Shown one piece after another: positions 11,841-24,740 of a DNA stretch of 64,000 nucleotides. The stretch spans positions 3,740,001 through 3,804,000 of the forward strand of contig NC_135553.1 in the NCBI RefSeq assembly GCF_964340395.1, in the 5' to 3' direction. This stretch comes from Glandiceps talaboti (lineage: Eukaryota; Hemichordata; Enteropneusta; Spengelidae). Within the stretch, counting starts at the first letter, position 1, and each line of letters begins with the position of its first letter. A program made the position numbers and the translations under genes. The notes under the pieces were generated by a model, which saw only the letters and a program-made list of their open reading frames with translations, was not told the DNA's origin and made no database searches.

Positions 11841-12866
11841 CTGTCTACCATATGGGATTATGAAGTCAGTTTATGGTAGTGTTGCCGGGAACTGTTCCTC
11901 ATTTTTATTACATCTCATTTCCATAGGATCTGTACATGTATAGACCTACACAATATTGATAAAAAGACAAATATTAGCAAATATTACTTATAAAAGACAA
12001 GTTAGAAAAACAAACATAAGTTTATGTTAGTTTTAGCTGTACAGTAACGAAATACATCAAACTTTTACACCAAAATGTTGAACTGAGCTGGACAGGTCCT
12101 TTCATTTATGAATATTTTGTTATTTACAGTCAGTAACACAACACACATAGGTATTCCATTTTATGAAAACGGTGGTTGAAACCGTTCTTATCCATTATAC
12201 TAGTGAGTGGTATTAATGAATATATGCAATGCATTAGGATATAGAACTTTAATATAGTTTTTATTGCAGGCACAAACTTGAATAGTTTATATGTTTTTTC
12301 GGGGGTAATTTTTACTGCGTATCAACTTGTGTGGTATTGTAGTGACTGAAACATATACTGATAACCATCACTTGTTAGTGATAGAACTCTTAGAACTCCA
12401 ACCTGGTATACAGGTAGTCATTAAAATGCCAAGGAAATCCCTAATGTACCATTAACTGTACTGATCATGATAATGTCAAAATATGATTTCATATGCCATT
12501 GATACAGCATCAGCAGTAACAGCGAGTCTATTTTAGTATTTTCAACCAAATAAAAATACATGTAAACTCAGCTTGTACAAGACAAACACGACTACTGCAG
12601 CCGTATTGATGTAGTTTTGGAAGTAAAGTAATGACCACTTTAGAACAATTTACTCAAAATTTCATATGAATATGAGAATATAATCCTCAAATATTGAGTT
12701 ACTTTTTGGTAAACAGATATCAGTCATTCCATTGACAAGTTAATCTAGAAATCCTATTACTATGATTGATAGTTCAAGTCATTATGAACAAAAGATATAC
12801 ATTTCCATCAACCTTTTTTGTTCTCGCAGACCCATTTAAGAATTTATTTTATCACATCAAAATTTA
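11101..12866. other. Non-coding stretch around a CA microsatellite
   Basis: Nothing gene-like is visible apart from the CA tract listed separately. Open frames that run through the CA tract are products of the repeat. Confidence 0.55.
11752..11839. repeat. (CA)n microsatellite
   Basis: About 40 CA dinucleotides preceded by a short CG-rich start (GCGCGCGC). It is uninterrupted, so probably polymorphic in length. Confidence 0.98.
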
Positions 12867-13225
12867 ATTGGCCTGTCTGCTTTTCTCCAAATTAGACTGC
12901 TTTTTCCAAATTAGAATATGGCCATTTAATTTAAAGTTTTTGTTTACAACTATATGCAAATCATTTTTAAAAATTAATTTGTCTGACTCTTTGAAATCAG
13001 AAAATGGCCATGCCATTTCAGGTTTTTGTTTCTCAGCATATGCATATCCATTTAAAATGTAATTTGCCTGTGGGGTGTTTTTCAAGTATGGCCATATCAT
13101 TTGAATTTTTTGTTTCTCAGCATTTGCAAATCCATTTTAAAATTTACATGTAATTTGTCAGAGTCTTTAAAATCAGAATTGGCCAAATCATTTAAACTTT
13201 TTGTTTGCCAGAATTTGCATTGTCC
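12867..13225. repeat. Diverged tandem repeat, four units of about 75-107 bp
   Basis: Each unit carries AATTTGTCTGACTCTTTGAA (or a variant), a GGCCATNNCATTT segment, GTTTTTGTTTCTCAGCATAT and a TGCAAATCCATTTTAAAA end. Units start near 12867, 12974, 13061 and 13151. The open frames seen on both strands here are periodic products of the repeat. Confidence 0.8.
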
Positions 13226-14629
13226 TTATTTAATATCGGATTCACTGCAGTGTGATTCTCTGCATCAGTACATGGCCAAAGTAACAAGGAAACCAAGCAC
13301 TCCATCTTGTACTCTCTTGGAACCCTCATAATAAAATGAAAGTCATACTCCAAATCACCAATTTTGTAGAAAATGATATCAAAACAGCAACAAGAATCCA
13401 GGTGCTCCTTTTGTGATCTTTAACAACAATTACAGAATGAGTTATGTAGTCCGATGTCCAAGTCTTCTCGTGAAAAAATTCTCGTGAGATGGTACCGTAT
13501 TGACTGACTTTCTTGACGACAATTTTGACATTCTTTACCTCCCAAAAGATAAGAAATAACTGAAATTTTAATGTTTACAATCATTTTTAAGATCCACTAA
13601 AGTTCTGTATTTGTGTTGGTTATTTTATTTTGTGTTAATTATTTTATTTCTCTCGTTTCATTTGTCTTTTTAAAAAAAAAAAGCTATGGAATGTATTTTG
13701 CGACTCCCAATAATGTTTAGTAAAAATAATATTCTTTGTTTTTATCTGCTTCATCACCATGGTGATGTCTTACCCTCTTGATTCTTGTTATTTCATTAAA
13801 TCAGTCCAGCTCTTTCATGCTAAATTGATTCAGTCCTAATTGAGTTTGTAGAAAGAAAATTAAAATGGCATGGCTGCTTGCCAATCAATTAGGAAGCACT
13901 TAATAACTGTCAAATTAGATTAGAATTCTCAAAATTTCTGTGAGCTACCCCTTCCATTTAGCATGAAAACTTGTTTGATCAATGCATGAAAAATTACTAA
14001 TAGTGTCACAAATTTCATGATATTATATTCAGTGCTGTTCTACTAAAAGAACTAGACAAAGAAACCCATATTTTTTCGGTACTTGATTGAAAACCCAAGT
14101 ACTGGCAGTACTTATAGTCTAGCACCTAATCTGCCTTGAAAATACTGAAGAACATTTTCAAGCCAGGCAGCCAAGACTCTTGTGTTTGTTAATTTTTGTC
14201 AATTGAAAAATATGTCAAACCGTGTCATGAAATCGTGACGTATTAGTATTGTATGTTTTGTTGATACTATGTACACTGAATTGATGACTGTATGTAAATA
14301 AACAAGAGGTACAGACAGTTTATTTATTCATCAACAGATTGTTTGATCACAAGGCAATTGTATACATTTCAGCAAGTATAACACAGAAAAGAATTGAAAT
14401 AAATGTAATAAAAAATAATTCCTGTTACAGACAGTTGTGAAAGTTTCAAATGCCAGGGTTTCAATCCCCAGTTTCTCACTTCATAGTAGTGTTATCATAT
14501 TAGTAGAGCCATAAGGATTACATACAATTATTTTTTGTTTTGTTCTGGACCAACCATTTCTATATAGCTTTATGAGGTAACTGATTCTCACACCTAAATT
14601 TTAAATTTTATGTCAAACATGGCCTTTAA
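13226..14629. other. Non-coding stretch, no gene seen
   Basis: AT-rich sequence without a supported exon. From about 14446 it includes a - strand SINE-body copy (CAGGGTTTCAATCCCCAG) and the linked CCATAAGGATTACAT motif. Confidence 0.5.
14446..14580 (-). mobile_element. SINE body fragment, reverse orientation
   Basis: CAGGGTTTCAATCCCCAG and TAGTGTTATCATAT are the reverse complement of the SINE body seen at 7310-7360. They are followed by CCATAAGGATTACAT and GTTCTGGACCAACC, a tail shared in part with sequence near 2255-2330 and 22320-22370. The tRNA-like head is missing. Confidence 0.5.
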
Positions 14630-14833
14630 CCCTTTCATTCCTAGAGACGACATTGGAATAAATAGAAACTTGATTGTAAGAACATTTTCTAAAATTTAAG
14701 AATATTACTTCATTGGGAAGTAATATTTCTTGAATTCTGATCTAAAATAAAGTTGATCTTTTTCCAAAAATTACAGAGAAACAAGAATTTTTGTTCAAAA
14801 ATTTTGGCAGGAAAGTTTCTAGTCCTGAAAGGG
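14630..14833. mobile_element. piggyBac-like MITE, copy 1
   Basis: A 204-bp element starting CCCTTTCATTCCTAGAGA and ending TTTCTAGTCCTGAAAGGG. The ends are imperfect inverted repeats of about 18 bp. TTAA lies directly against both ends (14626-14629 and 14834-14837), the target duplication typical of the piggyBac superfamily, as is the 5'-CCC start. An internal palindrome around AATATTACTTC / GAAGTAATATT is present. It has no transposase frame. A nearly identical copy lies at 46114-46317. Confidence 0.85.
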
Positions 14834-15033
14834 TTAATACACTGTAGGCACTTTAGTCTGACTGTCTGTCTGAAAGGTGCAATTGTTGGTCCGATTATGT
14901 AACCACTAGCTACATGTACCTTGTAGAGCATACTATATAAATGGAAACAACAGCTGGATTATTCAGGCTATACAGACAGGAATATTTCAAACTAGTATTG
15001 ATTTCTGATAACACTTTTAGTCTACATATCAGT

Positions 15034-15368
15034 TTCACACTTTTATCATCGACAAAAAGTTCACGCTTTCATCATCAACAAAAAATTCACACTTTCATCT
15101 TCAACAAAAAGTTCACACTTTCATCTTCAACAAAAAGTTCACACTTTCATCATCAACAAAAAGTTCACACTTTCATCATCAACAAAAAGTTCACACTTTC
15201 ATCTTCAACAAAAAGTTCACACTTTCATCATCAACAAAAAGTTCACACTTTCATCATCAACAAAAAGTTCACACTTTCATCATCAACAAAAAGTTCACAC
15301 TTTCATCATCAACAAAAAATTCACACTTTCATCATCAACAAAAAGTTCACACTTTCATCATCAACAAA
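15034..15368. repeat. 26-bp minisatellite, about 13 copies
   Basis: Units TTCACACTTTCATC plus ATCAACAAAAAG, with A/T variation in the CATCATC/CATCTTC stretch. Three units make 78 bp, so an apparent protein of repeating HHQQK, FTLSSSTK and HTFI peptides results. The array has no coding context, and I read it as non-coding. Confidence 0.95.
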
Positions 15369-16264
15369 CCGTATCCTTCAAGAGTGTAAAATGCACATAT
15401 GGATACACTAAGGTGTGAAGTATTTTGTTATCATTTCATTTTCTTTCAGACTGGGTATCAGTCAGTACTAGTCATATAACTAACATCATAACACATAAAA
15501 CAGAAAAAATTGACACTCTTTTTTTGAGCTCTTGCGTAAATATTTGTCGGGTAGTGATGGAGTAGATGGGTAGAGAACTGATGATTCATATCTCTTCAGA
15601 CAGTCTTTCAGTGATGTTTGACTTTCTTTAAAGGTTACCATGGGGATGGTTTTGTTTTCCACAGCTGGTCTCAGCATTGTGTACCCATAAATGTTTCAAA
15701 ATTTGTGCAGATCCTAAGCCTGTGTATTTCCCACAATGCCTCATTCCAGCAGGACAGATTTGTCAATTTTTTGTAGCTCTGTTTTATAGAGATCACTGAC
15801 ACAGGGTTAGTGAAAATGACTTTCTTTGGTCCCGTGTAGAGAAATGCATCTAAAATAAAATTAACTTTGCCTTTATTTGCGGCTATTGATAATGTCATCT
15901 CTACAATTTCACACCATGTGATGAACAGTAGCCATTGAGTGTACTTTACACTTCGAAATGATTTAACATGACAGTCTGAAAGTTGACACCAAGCTTTAAT
16001 GAGGGATGTGTGAAAGGATTGATAGTGTATGTGTGTGGATCATTTCATAATACTGTACATGAATATATGGTATTATGTATCATGATTCCGAAACCCCACT
16101 AGTTTGAGCTAATTTTGTCTTTAATCTAATTAAATATGATTTTTCAGTCAATTTATTTTGAATGAAAAATGATATCATACACGTGTGCTTGCCTCCTACC
16201 ATACTTTGAAAAGGTCATTGGCTGTATATTAACCGTACACTTGTATTTCACTGTAACACTGAAT
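15369..16264. other. Non-coding stretch, no gene seen
   Basis: AT-rich sequence without a supported exon or a mobile element end. Confidence 0.5.
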
Positions 16265-16284
16265 GTGATAGAGGGCGCTGTTCA
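16265..16284 (+). promoter_or_regulatory. CTCF-like site
   Basis: GATAGAGGGCGCTG matches the central part of the bilaterian CTCF consensus (CCANNAGRGGGCGCTR). It is a motif match only. The same GAGGGCGCTGTT string occurs in opposite orientation at 63788-63804, so it could instead be a fragment of a dispersed repeat. Confidence 0.3.
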
Positions 16285-16296
16285 CTTGAAGTCTCT

Positions 16297-16388
16297 ATTG
16301 TTGTGGTAAGCAGACTGGTACTTTATGTTGTATCAACATCCCTGTATGTTGATACAACATAAAGTACCAGACTGCTTACCACTACAAT
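16297..16388. ncRNA. Near-perfect hairpin, 43-bp arms, 6-base loop
   Basis: Left arm 16297-16339 and right arm 16346-16388 are reverse complements with about two mismatches (near GACTGG/CCAGAC and TTGTGG/CCACTAC). A transcript would fold into a very stable stem. The size fits a hairpin-RNA or miRNA precursor, but the near-perfect pairing also fits a recent inverted duplication or small foldback transposon. No flanking promoter or second copy is seen, so the RNA type is only a placeholder. Confidence 0.35.
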
Positions 16389-16854
16389 ATGCTCCTTGTC
16401 ATCATAGCATGCATAAACCAAGTTGTCCCTGTTCAAACAGAAAATATGGGATTTACACCATGCCTGTTCTATGTCCTGACAATGTGTATCAAAGTCATTG
16501 GTTTTATGGTGCTTTTAATTTGAGTATAACATTCAAAATTATAATTGTTTCACTAATTTTACTAGATTAAATGAAATCTGGTATAAACATTCTCCAATAT
16601 TTGTTCTACATTCAGCTGGAACACAACTTGACTTAAAGATTTTGTCACTACTTGTCTTTGAGTTGGAGTGGCAAGGCCCTTTCCTTATGTTACTCATTTT
16701 CTTTGACTGAAGAAGATTCAAAGTATGGAAATGTATTCCAGTTTTGGCGGATTTCCATCCTTTAATGGTGTGGAAAAGCACTTGATGTAAATACCTACTA
16801 CGAATTCTGTGATTTCCTACTTACTCCTTAAACCTGGAGATTTTTGCTGAAGAC

Positions 16855-17041
16855 TTATTTTCACATATTTTGCTGGAAAATAAAACTGCAAAGATAAAAA
16901 TATTAACTAAAGTGCCTTCTTGTACATGAACATAATGTACCAGGTCCAGTCTGGTAATTAGTAAAATTAGTCTTTGGAGAACTAGCTGAAAATTGTAAAA
17001 TCGTAAAATTTTCTACTAGTGAAAATTTCTAGGTTTACTGA
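16855..17041 (+). mobile_element. Dispersed repeat family, copy 1
   Basis: Shares the order ACTAAAGTGCCTTCTTGTAC, CAGTCTGGTAATTAGTAAAA, TTAGTCTTTG and GAACTAGCTGAA with 30230-30412 (+) and 42315-42500 (-). No clean terminal repeats are visible, so it is an old non-autonomous element of unknown class. This copy ends about 50 bases before the acceptor of the 17090 exon, so it may supply part of the intron's splicing region. Confidence 0.6.
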
Positions 17042-17089
17042 ATTTGATAGTGTTGACTGACTTATTTCTCTGTTTCACTTCTTCTTCAG

Positions 17090-18008
17090 TGAGGACAGTG
17101 CAGAACCATACAACTTTGAGGATTTTGGTCATACGTTTCCATTGACAACAAGTCAGCGTAGTACCCCAAGTCATGTCTCAAGCAGTAATGATGATGTATT
17201 CAGTAATTCACTCAGTTCACCAAGTGATAGGATTATTGAAATGTGTGGCCGTCTTTTTATTGACGACGATGATGATGACAACAACGCCTTCCAGGAAGTA
17301 AGAGAAAGTGGATACAATAATGATAGAACAGCCAATCAGAGATTTAGAAGTAAAAGTAACGATTTAGAGGTGAAATCCAGGGATAAAAGTTACGGCCGAA
17401 GTGACTCCTGGTCACCAAGGACTATAGCTGAAACCAGTATTTCAGGAAATAGTGGTACAGATGTTGATATTGATAAGTTGTCTCCTAGAACTAGGGTTTT
17501 ACATAACGAACATCAGTTCAGCAAACAGTTTCCTGTCGGTCAATATCGAAACTTTCCACAACCTAAACAGAATGCCAATATGCGTAAAATATCAGTTCCT
17601 GATCGTCTACATCGTACTGCCAATGTTTCAGGTGTTGCTGCGTTACACTCACAGTATTCCCCATGGGGAGCAAATAATCCATGGACTCCCAGAACTATTT
17701 CCAACGATTCCCTCCAATCTTCCAACCCATTTACTCCAAACAACAAATACGGATGTGATGAAGTCATCGTCATGTGCTCAGATGTCTTTGGATTAGGTCA
17801 AGAATTTAATATTAGTACATCTTCACAAGTACAATCCAGTTACCATGGTAATGTCTCAAGAGGAAAATACCCCAACAAAAGCAGCATGGCAAGTAATCCA
17901 AAGAGGAAGATGAGTGATAGTGTTGCCATGGGAGCAAAAACAGTGACTTTTGTGGAAGATTATGTTTATCCTCAGGGACCACAGGATTCAAACTTTGGCA
18001 GATGGTAA
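17090..18008 (+). CDS. Large coding exon of an unrecognised protein
   Basis: A strong acceptor (TTTCACTTCTTCTTCAG ending at 17089) opens a frame of 305 codons to TAA at 18006-18008. The exon starts by completing a codon and has no ATG at its start, so upstream exons exist, probably outside the window or unseen. Its beginning is acidic (EDSAEPYNFEDF), with six aspartates at residues 58-63, and the whole is rich in Ser, Asn and Pro. Two motifs occur twice: DRIIEMCGRLF (46-56) / DEVIVMCSDVF (223-233), and SWSPRTIAETSI (106-117) / PWTPRTISNDSL (197-208), in mirrored order. A third SPRT lies near 131-134. NPF at 212-214 could bind EH domains, and PKRK lies at 270-273. No globular domain is recognised. 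It is probably a disordered regulatory or scaffold region with proline-directed phosphosites. The end is ambiguous: GTAAGA at 18005 could be a donor, otherwise the protein stops after FGRW. Confidence 0.8.
17839..17852. promoter_or_regulatory. X-box-like palindrome inside the exon
   Basis: GTTACCATGGTAAT contains the 12-base palindrome TTACCATGGTAA, close to the RFX X-box. Because it lies in coding sequence, it may simply reflect codons. Confidence 0.2.
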
Positions 18009-20408
<2,400 letters not shown>

Positions 20409-20982
20409 TCAGGAAATTGAACAAGTTTTGTTTCCAAAGTGTACGGACGTCATAAATATCTGTTTAACTTTGAAGAATTCAGGGCATTCAAGTCATTGAC
20501 ATCCAGATGTTTCATTTTCAGAGTTAGAATCATATAGTAAGTACATAGTTGTAAAGATATGACATTTGTGCCATACTATCACTCAGAAGTCTGAACAACA
20601 TAGCACTCCTTAGATGGCATTGATTTTGAAATGTTAGGATGCTTAGTATGAATATATTATCCAGAATCAGAACGTTGTGAGAAGTTACTGCTATCATCTC
20701 CTGAAACTACAGGAAAATGAGTAGGTTTTGTTTTCAAAGTATACAGGTGCTACAAATATCTTTTGACAGTTGGAGTTTCTGCACTAACGTAGCTCTTTGA
20801 AGTTGAATTGTTGTGAAATGTAAAAATGATATTGACTTTTGATAGTTTTTCACCCACTTCAGGAAAGAATAAATTTTGTTATCAAAGTATACAGATGCTA
20901 TAATTATCTGTCAAAAATATCTGTTAAAAGTGATAACATCCCAAATTGCTGTAGTCTGGATGCCAACGTGGTATCTAAAAAT

Positions 20983-21030
20983 TCTGAGTGGAGTTGTAAA
21001 TCGTAACGATACCGTTTAGGAACTAGACTG
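20983..21030 (-). repeat. Isolated copy of the 46-bp CTAGTTCC motif
   Basis: Reads on the - strand as CAGTCTAGTTCC, a variant of TATACGGTATCGTTACCATT, and ACACCTCCAC. It matches single units of the array at 52261-52545 and the copy at 27621-27668. Confidence 0.6.
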
Positions 21031-21409
21031 TTATATTGATACCAGTTCCATTTCTATTCAACAATTAGTCTCTTATACGACAACAAAGTTTTTATATTGT
21101 TTCATTTAGTTACACTTCAGGAAATTAAATAGTTCAGTCAATGAATTGGGTCTGGATATTATAGCTGATTAATAGGATAAATCATGTATTGGGAATTTGC
21201 TCCGATTGGTCATGCTGGCAAATAGGATAACATTAACAAAAAAACTTGTACTTGAACCACTGAGTCCTGTTAAATTTTTAGAACTGGAACACTTGTGATA
21301 TGGTTTAGAGCTTTGTCTTACGCACACTGTAGGAAATTGAATAACTGGTGTTTGTTTACTAAGTGTATGGATGCTGTAAATATCTGCTCATAATTGGAGG
21401 CATCCAAAG

Positions 21410-21521
21410 TAGTCTGTAAGATACATCTTGTTGTTCCGCCTTCATTGGCCTCCTCTCTCCCCACATGAGAGGGGTTGGCTAATGTGTGAGGGCGCCCCGT
21501 CATGGCGTACCTTACAGACTA
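21410..21521. mobile_element. Small MITE with TA target site
   Basis: TAGTCTGTAAGATAC at the left end and GTACCTTACAGACTA at the right are inverted copies with one mismatch. TA flanks both ends. The 112-bp element is much richer in GC than its surroundings (CCTCTCTCCCCACATGAGAG, GGCGCCCCGTCATGG), which marks it as an insertion into the older repeat array. The size and TA site suggest a Tc1/mariner or pogo derivative. Confidence 0.6.
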
Positions 21522-22227
21522 TACATCGAAAGTCAATGACATAACTTGTGTGAATTTCTATATAAGAACTGGGACACTACATAACCTTGATGATAATATT
21601 GTGATGTTGTTTCATATTGTAGGCTATAAAAGTACAGGAAATTGAATATGTTTTGTTATCCCTATGTACGGATGCCATAAATATTGGTTAAAAATGGAAG
21701 CATCTCAAATCAGTGACAAATAAAATCATGTGAATTTCAACTCATGAACTAGGTCATAGATGTTTAATATTGTAATTACTGAACACTGTAGGCAATAGAG
21801 TGACTACTGATATACAGTCTACTAACCTATAGTCTTGTCATGTTTGGTCACATATCTCTGACTTAGACACTTTAATCCTGATGTATGGACTGAACAGTAT
21901 TGTCAAGTCTAGTAGTCTTTAGACATTCAGTGTACGGATACTACAAGTGTGTGTTGAATGAGAATGTCCAGTGTCATTTTAAATATTCCCTCAACTTGTG
22001 ATAACAAAAAGTGGTGCACTACGACATGACAAAGACTTGTTGATATACAAATGTATTTCAACTTTGACATATGCAGGAAATTGGAAAAAAAAATCAAGGT
22101 GTCCAGTGTACAGCTGGTTAAGTTTCATTTCTAAAAAATAAAAAAACAGAATCGTAATAGTTTGCACCTGTTCTGTACTTTGGTGAAATTAAGATTTGAG
22201 GGAAAAGTTTGTATTAAATGGAAATAT

Positions 22228-22330
22228 TTTAAAGGCCAGGGTTTCAATCCCAGGTTCTCACATTAGTGTTATCATATAAGATAAGGCCAGGGTTTCAATC
22301 CCAGGGTCTCACATTAGTGTTATCTTATCA
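22228..22330 (-). mobile_element. SINE body fragment, tandemly doubled
   Basis: Two adjacent copies of GGCCAGGGTTTCAATCCC plus CTCACATTAGTGTTATC, the reverse complement of the SINE body at 7310-7360. The two copies are nearly identical, which indicates a local duplication after insertion. The following 22330-22400 sequence (GGACCAACTTTATCTGTGGC) resembles the tail of the 14446 copy. Confidence 0.6.
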
Positions 22331-22487
22331 TTGGAGTGATATGGATAGGTTTGTTTGGGACCAACTTTATCTGTGGCTGTTTTTCAAACCTAAATTTTAA
22401 TCCAAATTGAAACTTTACCTTTATCTTGTTTGAAAGACTGAATATGATGGCGTCACATGAATAATGTTTGTAATAGTACAGAATATA

Positions 22488-22692
22488 CATACACATGTGT
22501 TGCCAGGTTCAATAACATACACATGTATGCGTTGCCAGGTTCAAAAGTACCAAGTAGAACTACACATGCTGTTGCCAGGTTCAAAAGTACCAAGTATAAA
22601 TACACATGCGTTGCCAGGTTCAAAAACACACATGCGTTGCCAGTTCCAAGTACCGAGTATACATACACATGCATTGCCAGCCAGGTTCCAGT
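22488..22692. repeat. Irregular minisatellite, about 35-bp unit
   Basis: About six units of ACACATGCGTTGCCAGGTTC plus AAAAGTACCAAGTA with internal deletions. It is followed at about 22710-22755 by two copies of a 21-base unit, TTACCTCCTACGTTGTCTGG. Confidence 0.9.
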
Positions 22693-22755
22693 ATTTACCA
22701 TAAAGTTTTTTACCTCCTACGTTGTCTGGTGTGTTACCTCCTACGTTGTCTGGTT

Positions 22756-23162
22756 TTCTTACTGTGAAAGACACAGGAGAGCAATTTAGACAATTTCTTT
22801 CAGTTCTATGCAAAGTTTAAGTGTATTCCCTATAGAATCAATTTGCATGGAAGTCATGCCAGGCAGACTGATTTATTCAGAATCATCACTAATGGAACCA
22901 GATGTAAACTGTGAATGATATGGGTGTAGCAGCTATCTTGTTGCGAAATGAAATATTTGATTTATATTTTCGTCCTCCTAGTAGAAGGGACCAAAATTGA
23001 AATCCTAGTGCATTGGATTTTTGGGTGTGTGCAGTAGTTTGTGTGTATCTTATCAACTAGTAATTGGTACAAATCAATTGTCAGTAATCTAACATATGAT
23101 ATGGAATCTCAGAGACCATTGTCATCACAGAACTCCTGTAGAAAGGATTAGGGTGGGCTTCT
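22756..23162. other. Non-coding stretch, no gene seen
   Basis: No supported feature. TTTGGGTGTGTGCAGTAGTTT near 23020 resembles TTTGGGTGTGTACAATAGTTT near 8385, so an old dispersed repeat may be present. Confidence 0.4.
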
Positions 23163-23291
23163 TGACTGGTATGGTAGAGGTGTGTAGCTGACTGGTATGG
23201 TAGAGGTGTGTAGCTGACTGGTATGGTAGAGGTGTGTAGCTGACTGGTATGGTAGAGGTGTGTAGCTGACTGGTATGGTAGGGGTATGTAT
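23163..23291. repeat. 26-bp minisatellite, 5 copies
   Basis: Units GACTGGTATGGTAGAGGTGT plus GTAGCT are almost identical, indicating recent amplification. Confidence 0.95.
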
Positions 23292-24014
23292 GCAGTACTG
23301 GTCCTGGTACTGAGCAGTTTCATCTAAAAAATATACACCTATTTTAGACCAAGTTAATTGACAGATTGGTCCAACTTTAGAACAAGAGACACCTGCTAGA
23401 TGGCCCTATTTTAGACCAGCCTTTACCAAATCTACACCTCTATGTCATGAGAGACTAAGTACCCCAAAATGTGGTACATCTGTCATTTACATGAGTGCCA
23501 CCACCCAACCATTTGTTGCTATAAACACATACTCTTGTCTTTGCATCAATGCATCACATCCTGTCATTGATGCATGTCCTGTATCTTTCGCTCAGTTTGA
23601 CAAGGTATTTGATGCTGCAGACACTGAATTGGGTTTAGTCACTGATGCATATCCAATATCACAAGCTGTATACCATGTGTGTATGTAGAACGTCCTTTCA
23701 GCACAGACCTAGAAGGATATGCTTCACTGCATATGCATGTAATTGAAAACATCACACAACCCATTAATCGAACCATAACATTCCTAACTGGACTCCTGTA
23801 AAACCTATTGCATGTATTTGCCAAGTGTTTAAAATTTAAGACTTGTTCAGGACAATGTAAGTGGTCCCAAAAGATCTTCAGTAAATAAAAAATAAAAGTT
23901 GAGAAGTATACTCATAGTCATAGAAATCAGTGGTATGGAATGCTATAACTGTATAAGTGTCCTCCATATAGTTAACTATAGGGCAAATGAAATAAAAAGA
24001 AGTAGTGACAACTC
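23292..24014. other. Non-coding stretch, no firm gene
   Basis: An open frame at about 23491-23688 (+) gives a protein-like translation and includes an acceptor-like CTTTCGCTCAG, but no donor follows and no family is recognised. It could be an exon fragment. I do not call it. Confidence 0.4.
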
Positions 24015-24552
24015 AAAAGTACATGTAGCCCAGACAAAGTACATGTAGCCCAGAACCTATGAAATCTGAGATCTGGCTACAAAGTACATGTAGCCCAGAA
24101 CCTATGAAAGCTGAGATCTGGCTACAAAGTACATGTAGCCCAGAACCTATGAAAGCTGAGATCTGGCTACAAAGTACATGTAGCCCAGAACCTATGAAAT
24201 CTGAGATCTGGCTACAAAGTACATGTAGCCCAGAACCTATGAAAGCTGAGATCTGGCTACAAAGTACAAGTAGCCCAGAACCTATGAAAGCTGAGATCTG
24301 GCTACAAAGTACATGTAGCCCAGAACCTATGAAATCTGAGATCTGGCTACAAAGTACATGTAGCCCAGAACCTATGAAATCTGAGATCTGGCTACAAAGT
24401 ACATGTAGCCCAGAACCTATGAAAGCTGAGATCTGGCAACACAGTACATGTAGCCCAGAACCTATGAAAGCTGAGATCTGGCTACAAAGTACAAGTAGCC
24501 CAGAACCTATGAAATCTGAGATCTGGCTACAAAGTACATGTAGCCCAGAACA
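24015..24552. repeat. 45-bp minisatellite, about 12 copies, open in several frames
   Basis: Unit AAAGTACATGTAGCCCAGAA plus CCTATGAAAKCTGAGATCTGG plus CTAC. The period is 15 codons, so one frame on each strand stays open (repeats of EIWLQSTCSPEPMK and of the complementary SGLHVLCSQISDFIG). Variants are a T/G at one site and ACATG/ACAAG. Both strands being open and the lack of splice context argue that it is not coding. Confidence 0.95.
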
Positions 24553-24720
24553 TATAAAACTGTGTTGAGATCTACCATTAGCTCCCTCGTGTGCTTTGAA
24601 TGACATTTATGTCTAGGCTAGCTAGAAAGAGGATTCGGCTTTATTTAAGCAGCAGTAAAACCAACAGAATATATTTGCACATATAACAGGTGTGCTTGTT
24701 TACACATGTTTGCACCACTG
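24553..24720. other. Spacer between repeats
   Basis: No recognisable feature. Confidence 0.5.
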
Positions 24721-24740
24721 TTATTGTTATTGTTATTATT

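Larger units (their letters stand above)
20409..22110. repeat. Old dispersed-block array, about 8 copies
   Basis: A core of CAGGAAATTGAATA, then GTTTTGTTNTCAAAGTGTAC, GGATGCYATAAATATCTG and often GGAAGCATCNCAAA recurs near 20409, 20706, 20863, 21117, 21329, 21635, 21786 and 22075. Spacing is irregular (about 150-305 bp) and the last copies keep only the first block. This fits an ancient, decayed satellite or a locally amplified element. Confidence 0.65.

Noticed and set aside
14941-15411. 156-codon frame with repeating HHQQK/FTLSSSTK peptides
   Set aside because: Produced by a 26-bp minisatellite whose triple is divisible by three; no splice or promoter support.
23491-23688. Protein-like + strand frame with an internal acceptor-like CTTTCGCTCAG
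   Set aside because: No donor or poly(A) context; the frame ends at an ordinary stop and the peptide is not recognised.
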